A stretch of 64,000 bases of DNA from Buddleja alternifolia (lineage: Eukaryota; Streptophyta; Magnoliopsida; Lamiales; Scrophulariaceae). The DNA lies in assembly GCA_019426215.1 (NCBI GenBank), contig CM033393.1, forward strand, positions 25,608,591 through 25,672,590, in the 5' to 3' direction. Each line of letters opens with the position of its first letter. Position 1 is the first letter of the stretch. The notes below the pieces were generated by a model that saw only the letters and a list, made by a program, of their open reading frames with translations, ran no database searches and was not told the origin of the DNA. Shown here piece by piece: positions 35,822 to 48,199 of the stretch. Both the position numbers and the translations under genes were made by a program.

Positions 35822-35846
35822 ACCCTAAACCCCAAACCCTAAACCC
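35822..35846. repeat. Short interstitial telomere-like repeat
   Basis: Three and a bit units of the plant telomere repeat CCCTAAA, one with an extra C (CCCCAAA), directly after the tandem array. Confidence 0.85.
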
Positions 35847-36068
35847 ATTGACACACTTGATTATATTGGGACAAGTATTTTACACATGAATATATGTATT
35901 TATAATATAATAAAGTTGCATTAGACATCATGTGCTGTGCAAATTATGCATGAAATCGATAGAGTTACACGTCTTTCACAAAATCGATGTGTATCTGCAC
36001 TACTATTAATGATCACTTGACTTTGTGTGAGTGAGTTTATAGTTTTGAAATATTTATACACATGATTA

Positions 36069-36970
36069 TGTTGTGATTCGATCTAGCGGATAAATTTTTT
36101 TTTATCCGAATCACATCGAGAATCAAATTCGGGGATATTCATGTTATTGGTGAAAAACACAATAGGAGCGAATTATGATAAAGAGTAATGGAATTACCTC
36201 TTGACAACAAAATTCTGAATTATCAGCAGTAGCCCTAGACTTCTGCATCTAGATAATCACGCGAAAGAAAAATTCTCCAAGAAAAGATCCGATCTCCTCC
36301 CGACAACAATGACAGCGGCGGTTATGTTAGTTGGAGAGAGAGGGAGGGAATGTTTTTTCCTATTGCTCTAGGTTTTTTTTGGCTCTCAATCAAATTTTGA
36401 AATAATGACTTGTGTGTGTAAAGTTCTGACACTGATTGAATACTTATTCACATAAGCAGAACCCCTAAGTTTACAGTGAGCGGGGATGGCCGCTAGGCCT
36501 AGTGGAGATGGGCTTCTGGGCTTTGTTCCATCTTAGCTCATGTGTAATTAATTAAATCGAAGTCCAATCTAATTGACAATAAATTACTTTAATCTAATAA
36601 ATTTAATTCAACTTATAAATTAATTTCTAATTAATTTAACTTATGAATTAATGTGATTTAATTAATTTATTTAATCCAATTAAATATCTTTAATTAAATC
36701 ATGTCATCCATTTTGTCAGTTTATTCACATCTAATGTGATTTTATTAAAATACTCTTAGCATGGAAATATTCATTTTCTTCACATAGCGCGACTCTCTAG
36801 GCTCGATTCAATTGGCAATGGGAGGATTCCAAAGGATAAGATTGTCACCTAGCCAACACCGTGGAACCAAATCATAACCCAATTGAATACGAGATGAACT
36901 TGTCATCACGAACCTTGATCACGACTACCATATGTGTATAAACTCTTCACCGACGTGATTCGATTTATCA
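36069..36970 (-). repeat. 3' LTR of copia B, truncated
   Basis: Shares AGGCCTAGTGGAGATGGGCT and downstream text with 41468-41721. It includes about 410 bases (36087-36496) missing from the 5' copy. The inner end is lost at a deletion junction near 36970, where LTR sequence meets TGCAGATAGCC of pol. Confidence 0.82.
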
Positions 36971-37109
36971 TGCAGATAGCCATATCTCTCAGGCAGCTGA
37001 GATACTCTGCTAGATTGTCATTGCGATGGTTGTGTCAAATTGGGTTCTGATTCTTGAACTAATGTCTCCGAAGGAACGTTATCTTGTTCTTCCAGAACAA
37101 TATTTCCAC

Positions 37110-38299
37110 CTACACTACCTTCTTGAATGAATTCTCTTCAAGAAAATGGGCTTGCGAGGCCATGATGATCCTATGATCATTTTGCAGGTAAAAGAGGTAT
37201 CCCATCGAATCTACGGGAAAACTGATAAAACGTCCTTTCAAGGATCTATCCTCTAGTTTTACCTTGGTACTCTTTACATATGTTGGGCAACCCCATATCT
37301 TTATGTACTTGAGACTAGGCTTCCTACCGCTCCATATTTCATATAGTGTAGTGGGAACAAATTTCGAGGGACATTTATTCAGAATATGCGCAGCTGTAAG
37401 CAAAGTATGCCCCCACAAGAAAAAGGGTAAATCAGTGTAGCTAAGCATGGAGCGTATCATGTCCAACAGAGTACGATTCCTTCTTTCTGATACCCCATTA
37501 AGTTGTGGAGTTGCTGGAGGAGTTAGTTGTAATACTATGCCTTGTTCTTTTAAGAACTCATCAAACTCGGCACTCATGTATTCGTCACCTCGATCAAATC
37601 TAAGTGTTTTAATACTGTGCCCAGTTTGTTTTTCAGTTAAAGCTTTGAATTCCTTGAACCATTCAAGTGTTTCGTACTTATACTTCATCAGATAAATTAG
37701 ACCATACCTAGAGTGGTCATCTGTGAAGGTTATAAAGTACTGAAAATCTCTAAGGGCCGCATCCTTGAGGGGCCCACAAACATTAGTGTGAATTAATCTA
37801 AAACTTCATTTGCCCTTTCAAAATGTCCAGTGAATGGTGACCTAGTCATCTTGCCTTTAAGACATGATTCACAAGTAGGATATGGGTCAGACCCAAGTGG
37901 GCCAATAAGCCCAGGTTTTTCCAACTCATGAATCTTAAATTCACCGGCATGTCCTAGTCTAAGGTGCCATATGAGTTTTTGGTTTACTCCACTCATGCTA
38001 CGTTTTCTAGTCATAGTATTAACCATATAGTGATTTCGGACATTCAAATAGTATAAACCATTAATTAAAGATGTAGAGCCAACACACTTATTTTCAAAAT
38101 AAATATCACAAGAATTATGTTTGAAAGAAAACAAATTTCCTTTCCTGACCAATACAGGAATAGAGACAATATTCTTGAGCCCATTGGGCAAAACTAGGCA
38201 ATCATCTAAAACTATTTGATTTCCAGAAAATAATGTAACAGAAGTAATTCCAATTTGCGTCGCAGCCATGCTGTGTCCGCTTCCAACATTGATCATCAC
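37110..38299 (-). pseudogene. Copia B protease and integrase remnants
   Basis: 38299-37793 has the post-protease region (MINVGSGHSMAATQIGITSV), LVLPNGLKNIVSIPVL and the integrase zinc region with HLRLGHAGEFKIHELEK and CESCLKGKMTRSPFTGHF. 37688-37110 has the core end: RFDRGDEYMSAEFDEFLKEQ (second Asp), then [19 protein letters not shown] (Glu). Frameshifts near 37690-37790 and the missing RT make it dead. The protease site just upstream reads WILDFGASAH, with Ser of DSG changed to Phe. Confidence 0.88.
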
Positions 38300-38416
38300 T
38301 TCTTTCTCATCCAGCTTTCTACTTTATTCCAGATCGTGGTTCTAAACAAAAATATGAGCACTAGCTCCGAAATCTAGAATCCAAGAAGTAGAAAATAACA
38401 TCATAGAACAATTCGT

Positions 38417-39244
38417 TTAAAAAACATTAAGTTCTATACCTGATTTGCTTTCAGATCTTAGCTTGGGACACTCACACTTCCAATGCCCCAATTCCATGCA
38501 GTGGAGGCAGGTGTCTGCATCCCTCATGCGCTTAGTTCTTGACTTTTTCACCTTGGATATGATTGGTTCTTTAATGCGCCCAGCTAATGGGTGTATCTGC
38601 TTCGGTCCTCTCTTAGAAGACAGAATAGGAACTGTGAAAACACCAAACCTTTTTCTTATTTGTGTTTGTTCTTTGACTAGCTTGTCCATCAGCACTGACA
38701 ACAATCCTTCAATGTCATCAAAATCAAAGTTGATGACAAAGGCAAATAATGAGTTAGGGAGCGACAGGAGAATGAGATCCACATGTAGGTGAAAATCCAT
38801 GTAGTAGTCCATCGAACGGAGTTTTTCTAGCATGGATATCATGTTCAAAACATGATCAACAACGTCATCTCTTTCTCTCATCTTTGTGTTGAAAAGCTCC
38901 TTTGATACAAAGTATCTAATGGACTTGCCCTGTTCCCCGAACAGTTCCTCCAATTGCAGCATAATTGACCTAGGACTATCCATGTTCTCATGCGTTTGTT
39001 GCAATGCACTGCACATGGAGCTCAACATATAATTCCTTACTTTTCTTGCATTAGAGATCCAATCTGAGTACGCTAGTATGACATATTCTTCCTCATCGAC
39101 CCCAAGCCTTTGTGGTCGATCCATCTTTAGTGTATATTCAAGTGATTCATCATTGAGGACCGTCCTCAATGCTCTAATCTAATCAGAGTAGTTTGGTCCA
39201 GTGAGGGCATTTTTCTCAAGCAATACTTTCAAAGGGTTAGTCAT
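38417..39244 (-). pseudogene. Copia B gag
   Basis: The likely start is the ATG at 39244-39242, in frame with the 39169-38417 frame but interrupted by a TAG where a Trp is expected (after LTGPNYSD). The body is a UBN2-type copia gag ending with a zinc knuckle CLHCMELGHWKCECP that keeps the CCHC ligands. It has the same organisation as the copia A gag. It would form the particle shell and bind element RNA. Confidence 0.85.
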
Positions 39245-41455
39245 TGTGTAGGAAATAAACTGCAGAAAAATACCAAGATTTATGATTAAATGTGTTATTA
39301 TGTACTTTCAAGTAAAAGCAAGGATTTCAATTTTTACTTGACTCCCACTATTTTTCTCAAAATATTGCACGCCCACTGCAATAATCAGAAACCTTGTTGG
39401 ATTGGTTTCATAGTGAGTGATTGAGTTCCTCAATGATCTGAACAAGTTGCAACCTTGAACGATATATGGCCTGTTAGATCATTGAGGTGATGTCATACAT
39501 CAATCGGTCTAACCGATGATTCAATCTCCTTTAGCTCATGGATCACTGAACCACAAACCTTTTTGATATATAGGTGGTGATCCATCTGAGTCATTTATCC
39601 CATCAACTCCTTCCAGTCTAATAATTTAATCCCGCCTAGCAACCTTGAACGATATAGAGAGCGAAACTCGCTTCTACATGAAGGCATCAAATGCACTAGA
39701 GAAGATAGAGTACCACGTCTTGAAGCATAACCCCCTTATTCCGGGAAAATGCCATGCACTAGAAGTGAACCCACCTTCTAAAGTTTGATGAAGAGCTAGG
39801 ACATCCAATGCCCCTTTACTTACTCAGTATTTTTCAATGGGAGAATTATAACATTCGATAATATTAATGATGTTGGTCTCACTTTGCACATTAATTTCTT
39901 TATCGCGCAATTTTAAAGGAAATGCATAAGAATAAGCCTAGCAATTCTAACAACACACATGTATGGACTATCTAGATCATCTCGAGCCAATGAGTGATTG
40001 GGGAGGGGTTCTATCTATTACAAGGGTTTCTGCCTATACAAGATCTAATCTTCATACTTCTCCAAGACTTCATGTGCCACCATGATCAGCCATTTTGGGC
40101 CTATCTCTAAAATAAATACATAGAAATAACCTATACAAAAATTCTATGAATTGAAGATACAATCTGCGGGGCTCAAACTCCGGCCCAATACAACTCAGGT
40201 AAGACAGCAAAGATAAACCTAAGTCCATACACGGTGTCACCATCACATATATAAGGAGCATGTAAACAATTTAAACACATATGTGAATTAATCATTAAAT
40301 CTAATTCAATATCAAATCTAATTTAATATATGATTAAAATCCAATTTAATCTCATCAAAATAAATCCAATTTAGTTAGACTACTTTAATCTAATTAAAGT
40401 GTGACTATTATCAAATAAATTCACATAGGTAATTTAATCTAAACACATAGCAATATCATGTAAAAAGGGAAGCTGGTATTTAAATCCAATTTAATAAATC
40501 TAATTTAACACATACCAATTAATTTAAAACTTATGAAGAATTTAAGTCCAATTTAAATTTTTCAATAGATCCAAATTTAAAAATAAATTTAAATCCAATT
40601 TAAATAATTTAACTAAATCTAATTTAGAATTTGGAATAAACTTAAATCCAATTTAATTTATTCACTAAATCCAATTTAGAGTTTGAATAAACTTAAATCC
40701 AATTTAATTTATTCAATAAATCCAATTTAGAAGTTGAAACGAAAATTATTTGATTAGGGTCAATCAATTGATGAATATATTGGTTGAACTTTCAATTGGG
40801 TCACACCCACATAATGAATTAATTGACAAATGGGTAATCCAATTAAATCATTGGGCCAGGCCTGACATAATTAATTTTGTTGGGCACGACCCAAATTTTA
40901 TTTAAAAAACAAAGTTGTGCTCGGCCCGACACATTTTAAAATAAGTGTGGCCCAACACGTCAACCGCGCTGGGCCAAGCCCAACGCTATTCAAGCCCAGC
41001 GCGGATCATCCGTGGGCTGAGCGAAGCGCTGGGTCGTGCCCAATGCTGATTTCCTTGGTGTTGGGCTTAGCCCAACACAACCCTAATTGTGTTGGGTTAA
41101 GCCCAACACCCACCCCCATCCTAGCCGAAGCGGGTTGAGCAGCAATGCGATGTTGCTGTAGCAGCGCAGGCTATGATTTCACCGTCCCTTGCCGCTGCTC
41201 TGGCGGCGAGGCGCCGCCCGAAAACAAAAACATGTGATTTTTTCCAAAAATTATGAATCCTATTCAATTTCTCGTTTTACTCGGTAAATCCAATTCAACT
41301 CAAGAAAAAATTTAATTTTACAGATTCGCATGCATAACATAAATTACCCAAATTACATACGATATGTAAATACATATTTATGACATTAAAGCAATTAAAA
41401 CACATAAACATACAATGAATATCATGAATTTCCCGAATTTTGGCTCTGATACCAC
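39245..41455 (-). other. 5' leader of copia B with motif repeats and GC-rich hairpins
   Basis: Contains GCAACCTTGAACGATATA at 39449 and 39639, with a weak copy at 39552. Between 40400 and 40740 it carries many AAATCCAATTTA repeats. At 40965-41109 there are GC-rich inverted repeats, including GTGTTGGGCTTAGCCCAACAC at 41058. The primer site TGGTATCAGAG reads on the minus strand at 41445-41455. Confidence 0.75.
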
Positions 41456-41721
41456 TGTTATGATTCGGTCTAGGCCTAGTGGAGATGGGCTTCCGGGCTT
41501 TATTCCATCTTAGCGCATGTGTAATTAATTAAATTCAAGTCTGATCCAATTGACAATTAATTAATTACTTTAATCTAATTAATTTAATTCGACTTATAAA
41601 TTAATTTACAATTAATTTAACTTATGAATTAATATGATTTAATTAATTTATTTAATCCAATTAAATATCTTTAATTAAATCATGCCATCTATTTTGTCAG
41701 TCAATTCACATCTAATGTGAT
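41456..41721 (-). repeat. 5' LTR of copia B, visible part
   Basis: TGTTATGATTCGGTCTAGGC through to TCTAATGTGAT, where the Sirevirus begins. A deletion between two CTAG tetramers removed about 410 bases relative to the 3' LTR. Confidence 0.85.
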
Positions 41722-44700
41722 TGTTAGGAAATTTCTTGTTAGATATTTTGATGATGACAATTAGGATTTATGTTAGACCCCAAAATATGTAAGTTTGATT
41801 TTATTAGAATATATGTATAGGCTTTGAGCGTTAAATTTCTGTAAGGTTTTATTTGTTTTTATTCTAGACTGTTAGGCTAAGTAGTCTTAGACTGAGCGTC
41901 TGATATTATTCTGAGTGAGTTTATCAGTAGTTAGGTCTGGAGATTCAAGCGTCTGAAGTTTGAATGAAGATGAAGATTTCTAGCAAGCGTTTAAGCGCAA
42001 GCTACTTCAAGCGTTGATGTGAAGATTCAACTAAGGATCATTCAGTGTTGAATGAGCGTCTATCAAGACAAAATTTCACCTGAATTTATTTCGAAGTCCA
42101 AAAGGAGTTTAATGCAAATATTCTAAGAGCATTAATGTCCAACGGACATTTATTTCAAATGCATTAAATGTTGATAAGAGCATTAAATGTGATAAGCACT
42201 TCAGGACGTAAGGAGAAGCCTTCTCATGGGACTGTCAATTTTCAGAGACTGCGGCACGAATTTTTTGTAGCCGAATTTCAGGGAAAAAGGACGAAAGTTG
42301 TTCACGCGCGAGAGTGAAAGACACGCGCTTGACCATATGTCCAACGGACACTTTACCTGAGAAAGTCTATAAATAGGACTTCAGTAACAAGCCAAAAAAA
42401 CAACAAGTTTACAAGCCAAAACTCTGTTGCATTGAAGTCTCAATCCTTAAACTTTCAGAAAAGCTTGAATATTCAAATCAATCATTCTCTTTGCTTTTCT
42501 CCAATCCCTGAGATAGTCAACCAATTTCTCAAACATTTTTTTCGGAAGAACCCACACTACTATTGAGATATTCCTATTAGAGTGTATGCCCTCAAATGTC
42601 CTAAAGAGGATAGATTTATATGACATCGACTTGTAACTAAACAATATCATTTTATTATATATAAGGCATTATCTTGTTGTTTTCTTATAAGCGTTTGTAA
42701 GGTGTTAATAAACAACGTAAAGTGTTTGAGTATAAGGAAAACCTTCTACTTCCTATGGGATAGGAAGAATGTCACTAGAAGGGTTTGATCCTTATTCTCT
42801 AAATAGGGTTCGCAAGTCTAAGAAAGCATTTGACTGGACATCAATACAGAACAAGGACTTGCATGATATAAGTTTTAATAGAGAAAGTGTCAGTCAAACA
42901 CTATGGGAATGATATTGGGAACTTATGTCATGGACATATAAGTTGGACTAATATGTTCGAACATGGCTCGCATCAGTTTCATCACATGGGTATTCACTCA
43001 CTGACAGTCAATGATGAAACTGATAAGTTGTTATAGGTACGCATGAACCTTAGACCTGAGGAGTCGAGTTGAAGATGTACTTGTGACATCAAGTCTGTCA
43101 TTAGAGTAGTTAGATCCAAATCACCCTTTGGTGGGATCGACCTCGAAGTGCGACTTGATGGGCAAGTAGTATTGTTAACTGATTAGCAAAATGGGATTTA
43201 TTCTCTCATAAGTGAATGAGCTAAGTATCCTATGCAGTCATGAATGAGTGAGGTTAAAAGTCTTTGGCCAAAGCATAAAATGACCTCGACTCATTATGAG
43301 CTAAGCATATGGTCAAGTCATGTGAGTTTGACTAAAACCATGACTCTCACTTGACTAAGCTACAAGAATAAAAGGTTTATACACGTACGGTATTCACAGT
43401 GTATATGATTTGGAATGATCCTATTCATTCGTTCTCAATTGGGATATGATGTGAGCCACGTGACTGGCTAGGTGCTACTCACATCCTTTTGCTTTCCTCC
43501 CAATTGCCTTTTGAGATGAACCTAAAGAGTCGCGCTTAAAGGAAGTGCAAAAAGAAAATCTAGGGAAAAGACTTGAGAGAATTTTTGGTATTGGATATCG
43601 AGATTAATTAATTAATCATTAGATGATTTTATTAATTAATTAAATTAATGAATTAATTAATTCCTCATGGGAATTTAATTATAATATTAACATGAATTTA
43701 ATTGATTATTTAATTAATTTATTTATTGGATAAATAATATTAATTATTTAATTAATTAATAACCAAAGCCCGAAGGCTTAAAAGCCCACAAGTGGGCGTC
43801 CACTATTATGAAGCCTAGGTTATTGCTTTCTATTGTAGTATATATATACTACTTAGTGAAACAAAATAACAAGATCAAGAGAATTAACTTACAAACTTTC
43901 TCTCCAAGTCAAACTTTCCTCCCTTTCTTTCTCACTCTAGCCGTCCATCAAGGTGAAGAAGAAGGAGATTTTCGTTTTTGACTCCGGCGTGGCAATTTAG
44001 AGACAGCGACGGATTTGCTGTTCAAGAAAAGGATTGCAAAGTTGGTTCAGATTTCAACATACGCGAGAACGGTAATGAATTTTGTAAAACCCAATTTAAA
44101 TACGAGAAATAGAGATGAGCCATTGGGATTTAACTTATTATTCTTCCGCTGCGTTTTTGATTTTATGCTATTTTTCCCAACAATTCCAAGTTGTTTGAAC
44201 TTCCAAAATTGAAACAAACCATTAGATAGAACCCTTGTCCAGCCTCGCGATTTGAGTGAAGTCGAAGTTGGATACGTGCATTATTTCTGGGTGAAAGAAG
44301 CAAGAGGATGGAAGTGTCTTGGAGCAGAAATGTGTGTGACCAAGGAGCTCAAGCCATTCACATTCGTCTCTCCCCTATTTTGTAGAAGTTTTTGTGTGAT
44401 TTTTCGAGAATCATTTTAGTGGATTGCCTCCAAGTGATAAAGGAGAAGAACGACATAGTTGGGATTACATCATCCAACGAACCTTACAAATATTGTGTTC
44501 TTTACTTTACCATAGATTTCATTACTGTCACATCATTGCATAATCGGTTAAGTAAAATCATTCAAAACTAAAAGAAACTAAGAAAAAGCTTTGTGACACT
44601 AAAACCTTTCAAAGAGAAGACTTTAAATCATTCTGATGTGCTAACACTGATTAAAGAAATGAACAACTTAAACCTAATTGGTATAGTATTCAAATCTTGA

Positions 44701-44869
44701 GTCTAAGTTAACTTTATCAAAACAGTCTTCAGGTAGACACTCAACTAAGCGCCTACTTTTTCAAGCGTTCACATTATTTTGAATACAAAATTTTTTGAAA
44801 TCAAAAAAGACTTCAGGGTCTATTCAACCCCCCCTTCTAGACCCTTTCGTATACCACTTGTGACCAACA
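41722..44869 (+). repeat. 5' LTR of the Sirevirus, about 1535 bp without its insertion
   Basis: TGTTAGG ... GTGACCAACA, followed at 44872 by the primer site. It contains the solo LTR with its duplication. AGCGT words occur at 41827, 41895, 41948, 41986, 42010 and 42055. Confidence 0.88.
42575..44182 (+). repeat. Solo LTR of the copia A family, TSD ATTCC
   Basis: About 1608 bp, reading TATTAGAGTG ... TTTTTCCCAACA, the reverse orientation of the copia A LTRs. It is flanked by ATTCC at 42570-42574 and 44183-44187. The first base pair is TA in place of TG. It is complete but with no internal region, as expected from LTR-LTR recombination. It is more diverged from copia A than the copia A LTRs are from each other. 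Confidence 0.93.
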
Positions 44870-44871
44870 AG

Positions 44872-44882
44872 TGGTATCAGAG
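44872..44882 (+). promoter_or_regulatory. Primer binding site of the Sirevirus, initiator tRNA-Met
   Basis: TGGTATCAGAG two bases after the LTR end (CCAACA), the usual copia primer site. Confidence 0.92.
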
Positions 44883-44967
44883 CGGTTGAAGTTGAAATTC
44901 TAAAAATTTCCAAGCATAATTGCTTGATTAGATCCTTTTAAAAATTTAGTTGCTTTAAATTTTTTTC

Positions 44968-47204
44968 ATGGCATTTGCAAAAGTACCTAAATTGACCGAG
45001 TCAAATTATGACTTATGGAAGGTCAAAGCATTTACTTATCTTGGTTCTTGTGATGATGAAATGTGTGATATCATTTCAGATGGGACGATTCAAATCTTAA
45101 AAGTCACCACTAGAGCACCTGGAGCCACAGAAGAGACCCCTGACGGTTATGTTGAAAAGCCAAAGCATGAGTGGTCTACAGATGAGCGTCGGAGAGCGAA
45201 TTTGGATAATGTTGGTTGGAACGCTCTATATACAACCATTGGTGATAATGATAATTTGTTCAATAAGGTCAAGTTGTGCTCTACGACTAAGGAAATATGG
45301 GGCAAGTTGGCTATAATATGTGGTGAGTCAGCTCAGATCAAAGAAAACATGCTTTCGATTGCCAAGGAAAGGTTTAGCGGTTTCAAGATGTTGCCTAATG
45401 AGACGCTAGACCAATTGGATATAAGATTTACTGCTCTCGTTACAGTGTTGACGTCTCTAGGCATGGATTTGCAAAATCGAGAAATGGTGGTTAAGATTTT
45501 CAGAAGTCCACCCAGCAGATTTTTGATGAAAACAACGGCTATGGGAGAATCACATATGTTGGATCTTCTAACTCTAGAAGATGCTTTTTCAGAACTCAAG
45601 GCTTTTGAGTTCGAGTTAAATTCAGCAAGTGATGCAGGTAGTAGTCCAGTGATAGAATCTAGAACACTAATAGCGTTAGTTAAGGGTAAATCGAGTAAGG
45701 GAAAGGTGTCAGAAATTAGTGATGAAGAGGAGTTAGAATTGCTAAATAGGTTCAAAAAGTTTCTAAAATATGAGAAGAAAGGAAAGGCTCCAAAGCATCA
45801 CGGACAAAATTCCTATCAAGTGCCTCCTCCTGCTCAACAATAGTATCAAGCGCCTTAATATTCTGCCCCTCCTTCCTCAACACCAATTCAGTACCAAGCG
45901 TCTTCTCCGTAGAATCTCTCAGTGCCAGTGGTCTCAAAACCACAAATTACAAGGTTAACAAATGAACAAAAGATGAAAACTAATCTTTGTTATGATCGCA
46001 TGAAGCCAGGGCACTACCAGGTAAATTGCCCTAATCCAAACGTATCTAAGCCCACAAGACAGGATTACTTGGATGGAAACCAATTCAGGAGCAAACTTTG
46101 TCAACAAGGTTTGCTAGCGGAATCAGAACCAATATCCGCACCTGAAGATTTGGAGTCTTCAGAAGAGAGTAGTGATGATGATGAGCCAGTGGATGATTCA
46201 GTGCTAATCTATCTCATGGCCAGAGATGATGAAGTGTCTTCAGACTCACTATCTGAGGTAAATACTGAACCAGCTTATCCTCTCTCTTATGAAGAATTGC
46301 TTGACAAAGTAAAAGAATATTATAAGGATTGTCAAGATGCCACCAAACTATATCAAAATCACTCTGATGAGATATCAACACTCAGAAGTGAAAACGTGAT
46401 GCTCAAGGCAGAGTTGTAAGTTTAGCAACAATTCATTGAGAAAAACCAATCACTTGAGACTGAAATCACTCAGTTGAAAGGTGATCTTCACATGGTAGTT
46501 AAGAGAGAAGCTGAGCTGATTGCTAAACTTGCTAAATCAGAGTAACTCATCTCATCATTGTCTAAAGAATTAAGAAATCTAGACAATGTGACTGAGGTAA
46601 CAAGATTATTTGGTGAAAAGACCGGTTTAGGATGCAATAAATTCGGTAAACAACCAAACAAATCCAATGTTACGGCAAACAACAAAGGAAATGGTGTATT
46701 CTTTGTTGAGAAAGGTTCAAAGAGTTAAACACCTATTGAACCAAAGGACAATGGTACGAGGCCAAATGAGAAAGCCAAAGCTGACTCAAGCGAGGGAAAG
46801 ATGAACAAAGAAAAGTCTATCCAAACGCTCAAGAGGCTAAGGAGAAACCTTACCACTGTGAATCAAACGCTAAGCGTCAAGTGCCCAAGGTGCACCCCAA
46901 GCCAGCGCTAAGGAAATACCAGTGTCAATATCCACAACGATCAAGGTCATATTATCAATACTATGATGATTATGATTACGATTGGGATTATAATTACCAT
47001 TATAATCAAGGATATTATTATGCACCCAAAAAGCACACACAACACAAGGTGAAACCTAAAAAGGCTAATCCTCCCACAATGAAAACTAAGCAAATATGGG
47101 CTCCTAAAGTTTTAATTCAGACTAACGCTACTAATGTAAAAGGACCCAAGTCACAGTGGTTACCTAAAAAAAACTGGAACTTCCCTTTGAATCCAGGTAA
47201 CTAG
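44968..47204 (+). pseudogene. Sirevirus gag and gag-pol linker
   Basis: The ATG at 44968 opens MAFAKVPKLTESNYDLWK, a copia gag (UBN2-type) start, and runs 291 codons. Then come stops at positions where Gln is expected (CAG/CAA to TAG/TAA, 45841-45913). 45922-46419 resumes with a zinc knuckle (LCYDRMKPGHYQVNCP, second Cys replaced by Arg), an acidic stretch (SSEESSDDDEPVDDS) and a coiled coil. 46881-47204 is a Tyr/Asp-rich low-complexity segment. Extended gag with coiled coil is typical of Sireviruses. Confidence 0.87.
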
Positions 47205-47216
47205 AGCCAGAGCGAT

Positions 47217-48134
47217 ACATTTGTTTGGTACATCAATAGTGGGTCGTCAAGGCACATGACAAACTCCAAGGATCTCTTAATCAACATTCGTGCTGCCAAT
47301 GGTCCTCAGGTTGTATTTGGTGACAACTCCAATGGTAACCAAAGGTATAGGTACTATGCATAGGAGGAACATCATGATAAGTGATGTATATTATGTTGAG
47401 GGTCTTAAGCATAACCTTTTAAGCATAAGTCAATTTTGTGATAAAGGCTTTGAAGTCAAATTTCAAGTGACTATTGCTACATTAATGGAGCTAAGACTGG
47501 ATCTACTAAATTGAAAGGAAAAATAACAAACAATATTTATTTGGTATATTGGGGTTCAACAATTGATAACAACCCAACATGCTTTGTGGATAAAAATGAG
47601 TCTAAAACGGGTTGGTTATGGCATAGGAAAATGAATCACCTCAACTTTAAAACAATTTCTAAGCTTATAATGCTAAATCTTGTAGAGGGATTACCTAAAG
47701 GACCTTTTCATAAGGATCGCCATTGTGACGCTTGTCAAATGGGCAAACAAGTTAAATCATCTTTCAAGAGAAAACCTCGTCTATCTACCTGTAGGATACT
47801 TGAATTACTTCACATGGATTTGTTTGGACCTGTTCAAACGATCAGTGTGAGCGGCAAAAAGTATACTTTGGTGATAGTAGATGATTTTTCTCGATTTACT
47901 TGGGTGGAATTTCTTTCATTCAAAGATGAGACATGTGACAAGTTAACAACGCTTATTCGACAACTGCAAACTTTGAAAAATCTTAAGGTTGCAAGAATAA
48001 GAAGCGATCACGGTACTGTGTTTACTAACAAGGTTGTTGAGAAGTTTTGTGCAGAGAATGGAATACATCATGAGTATTCAGCTCCTAGAACTCCTCAACA
48101 GAGCAAATTAATGGAGATATTGGAGCTCCTGTGA
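47217..48134 (+). pseudogene. Sirevirus protease and integrase, truncated
   Basis: The protease reads WYINSGSSRHMT, so the catalytic Asp is now Asn. HNLLSISQFCDKGFEVKF follows. 47511-48134 has the zinc region (WLWHRKMNHLNF ... CDACQMGKQVKSSFK) and the core with HMDLFGPVQTISVSGKKY (first Asp) and IRSDHGTVFTNK (second Asp). It stops at SAPRTPQQ, where the Glu-containing segment should follow. The sequence jumps from there to the start of RT, so the integrase C-terminus is deleted. Confidence 0.9.
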
Positions 48135-48199
48135 GGACTAGAGCCGCTACATTCAATGAGGCCATGTTCGTGAGTTTTCTATCTCAAATGGAACCTAAG

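Larger units (their letters stand above)
36069..41721 (-). mobile_element. Deleted Ty1/copia element (copia B), interrupted by the Sirevirus
   Basis: The 3' LTR begins at 36069 (TGTTGTGATTCG) and is cut off at about 36970, where it joins integrase-region sequence directly. The RT and RNase H are missing. Gag, protease and integrase remnants (37110-39244) and a long leader follow. The primer site and the 5' LTR start (41456, TGTTATGATTCGG) come next. That LTR is interrupted at 41721 by the Sirevirus, and its remainder lies beyond the window. Sequence is clearly related to copia A but a different subfamily. Confidence 0.88.

Noticed and set aside
36320..36360. GA-rich microsatellite as regulatory site
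   Set aside because: Short GAGAGAGGGAGGG tract inside the copia B LTR with no further support.
40917..41138. 73-aa Pro/Leu-rich ORF
   Set aside because: It arises from GC-rich inverted repeats in the copia B leader and is on the strand opposite to the element.
45333..45755. 140-aa minus-strand ORF
   Set aside because: Shadow of the Sirevirus gag; no domain.
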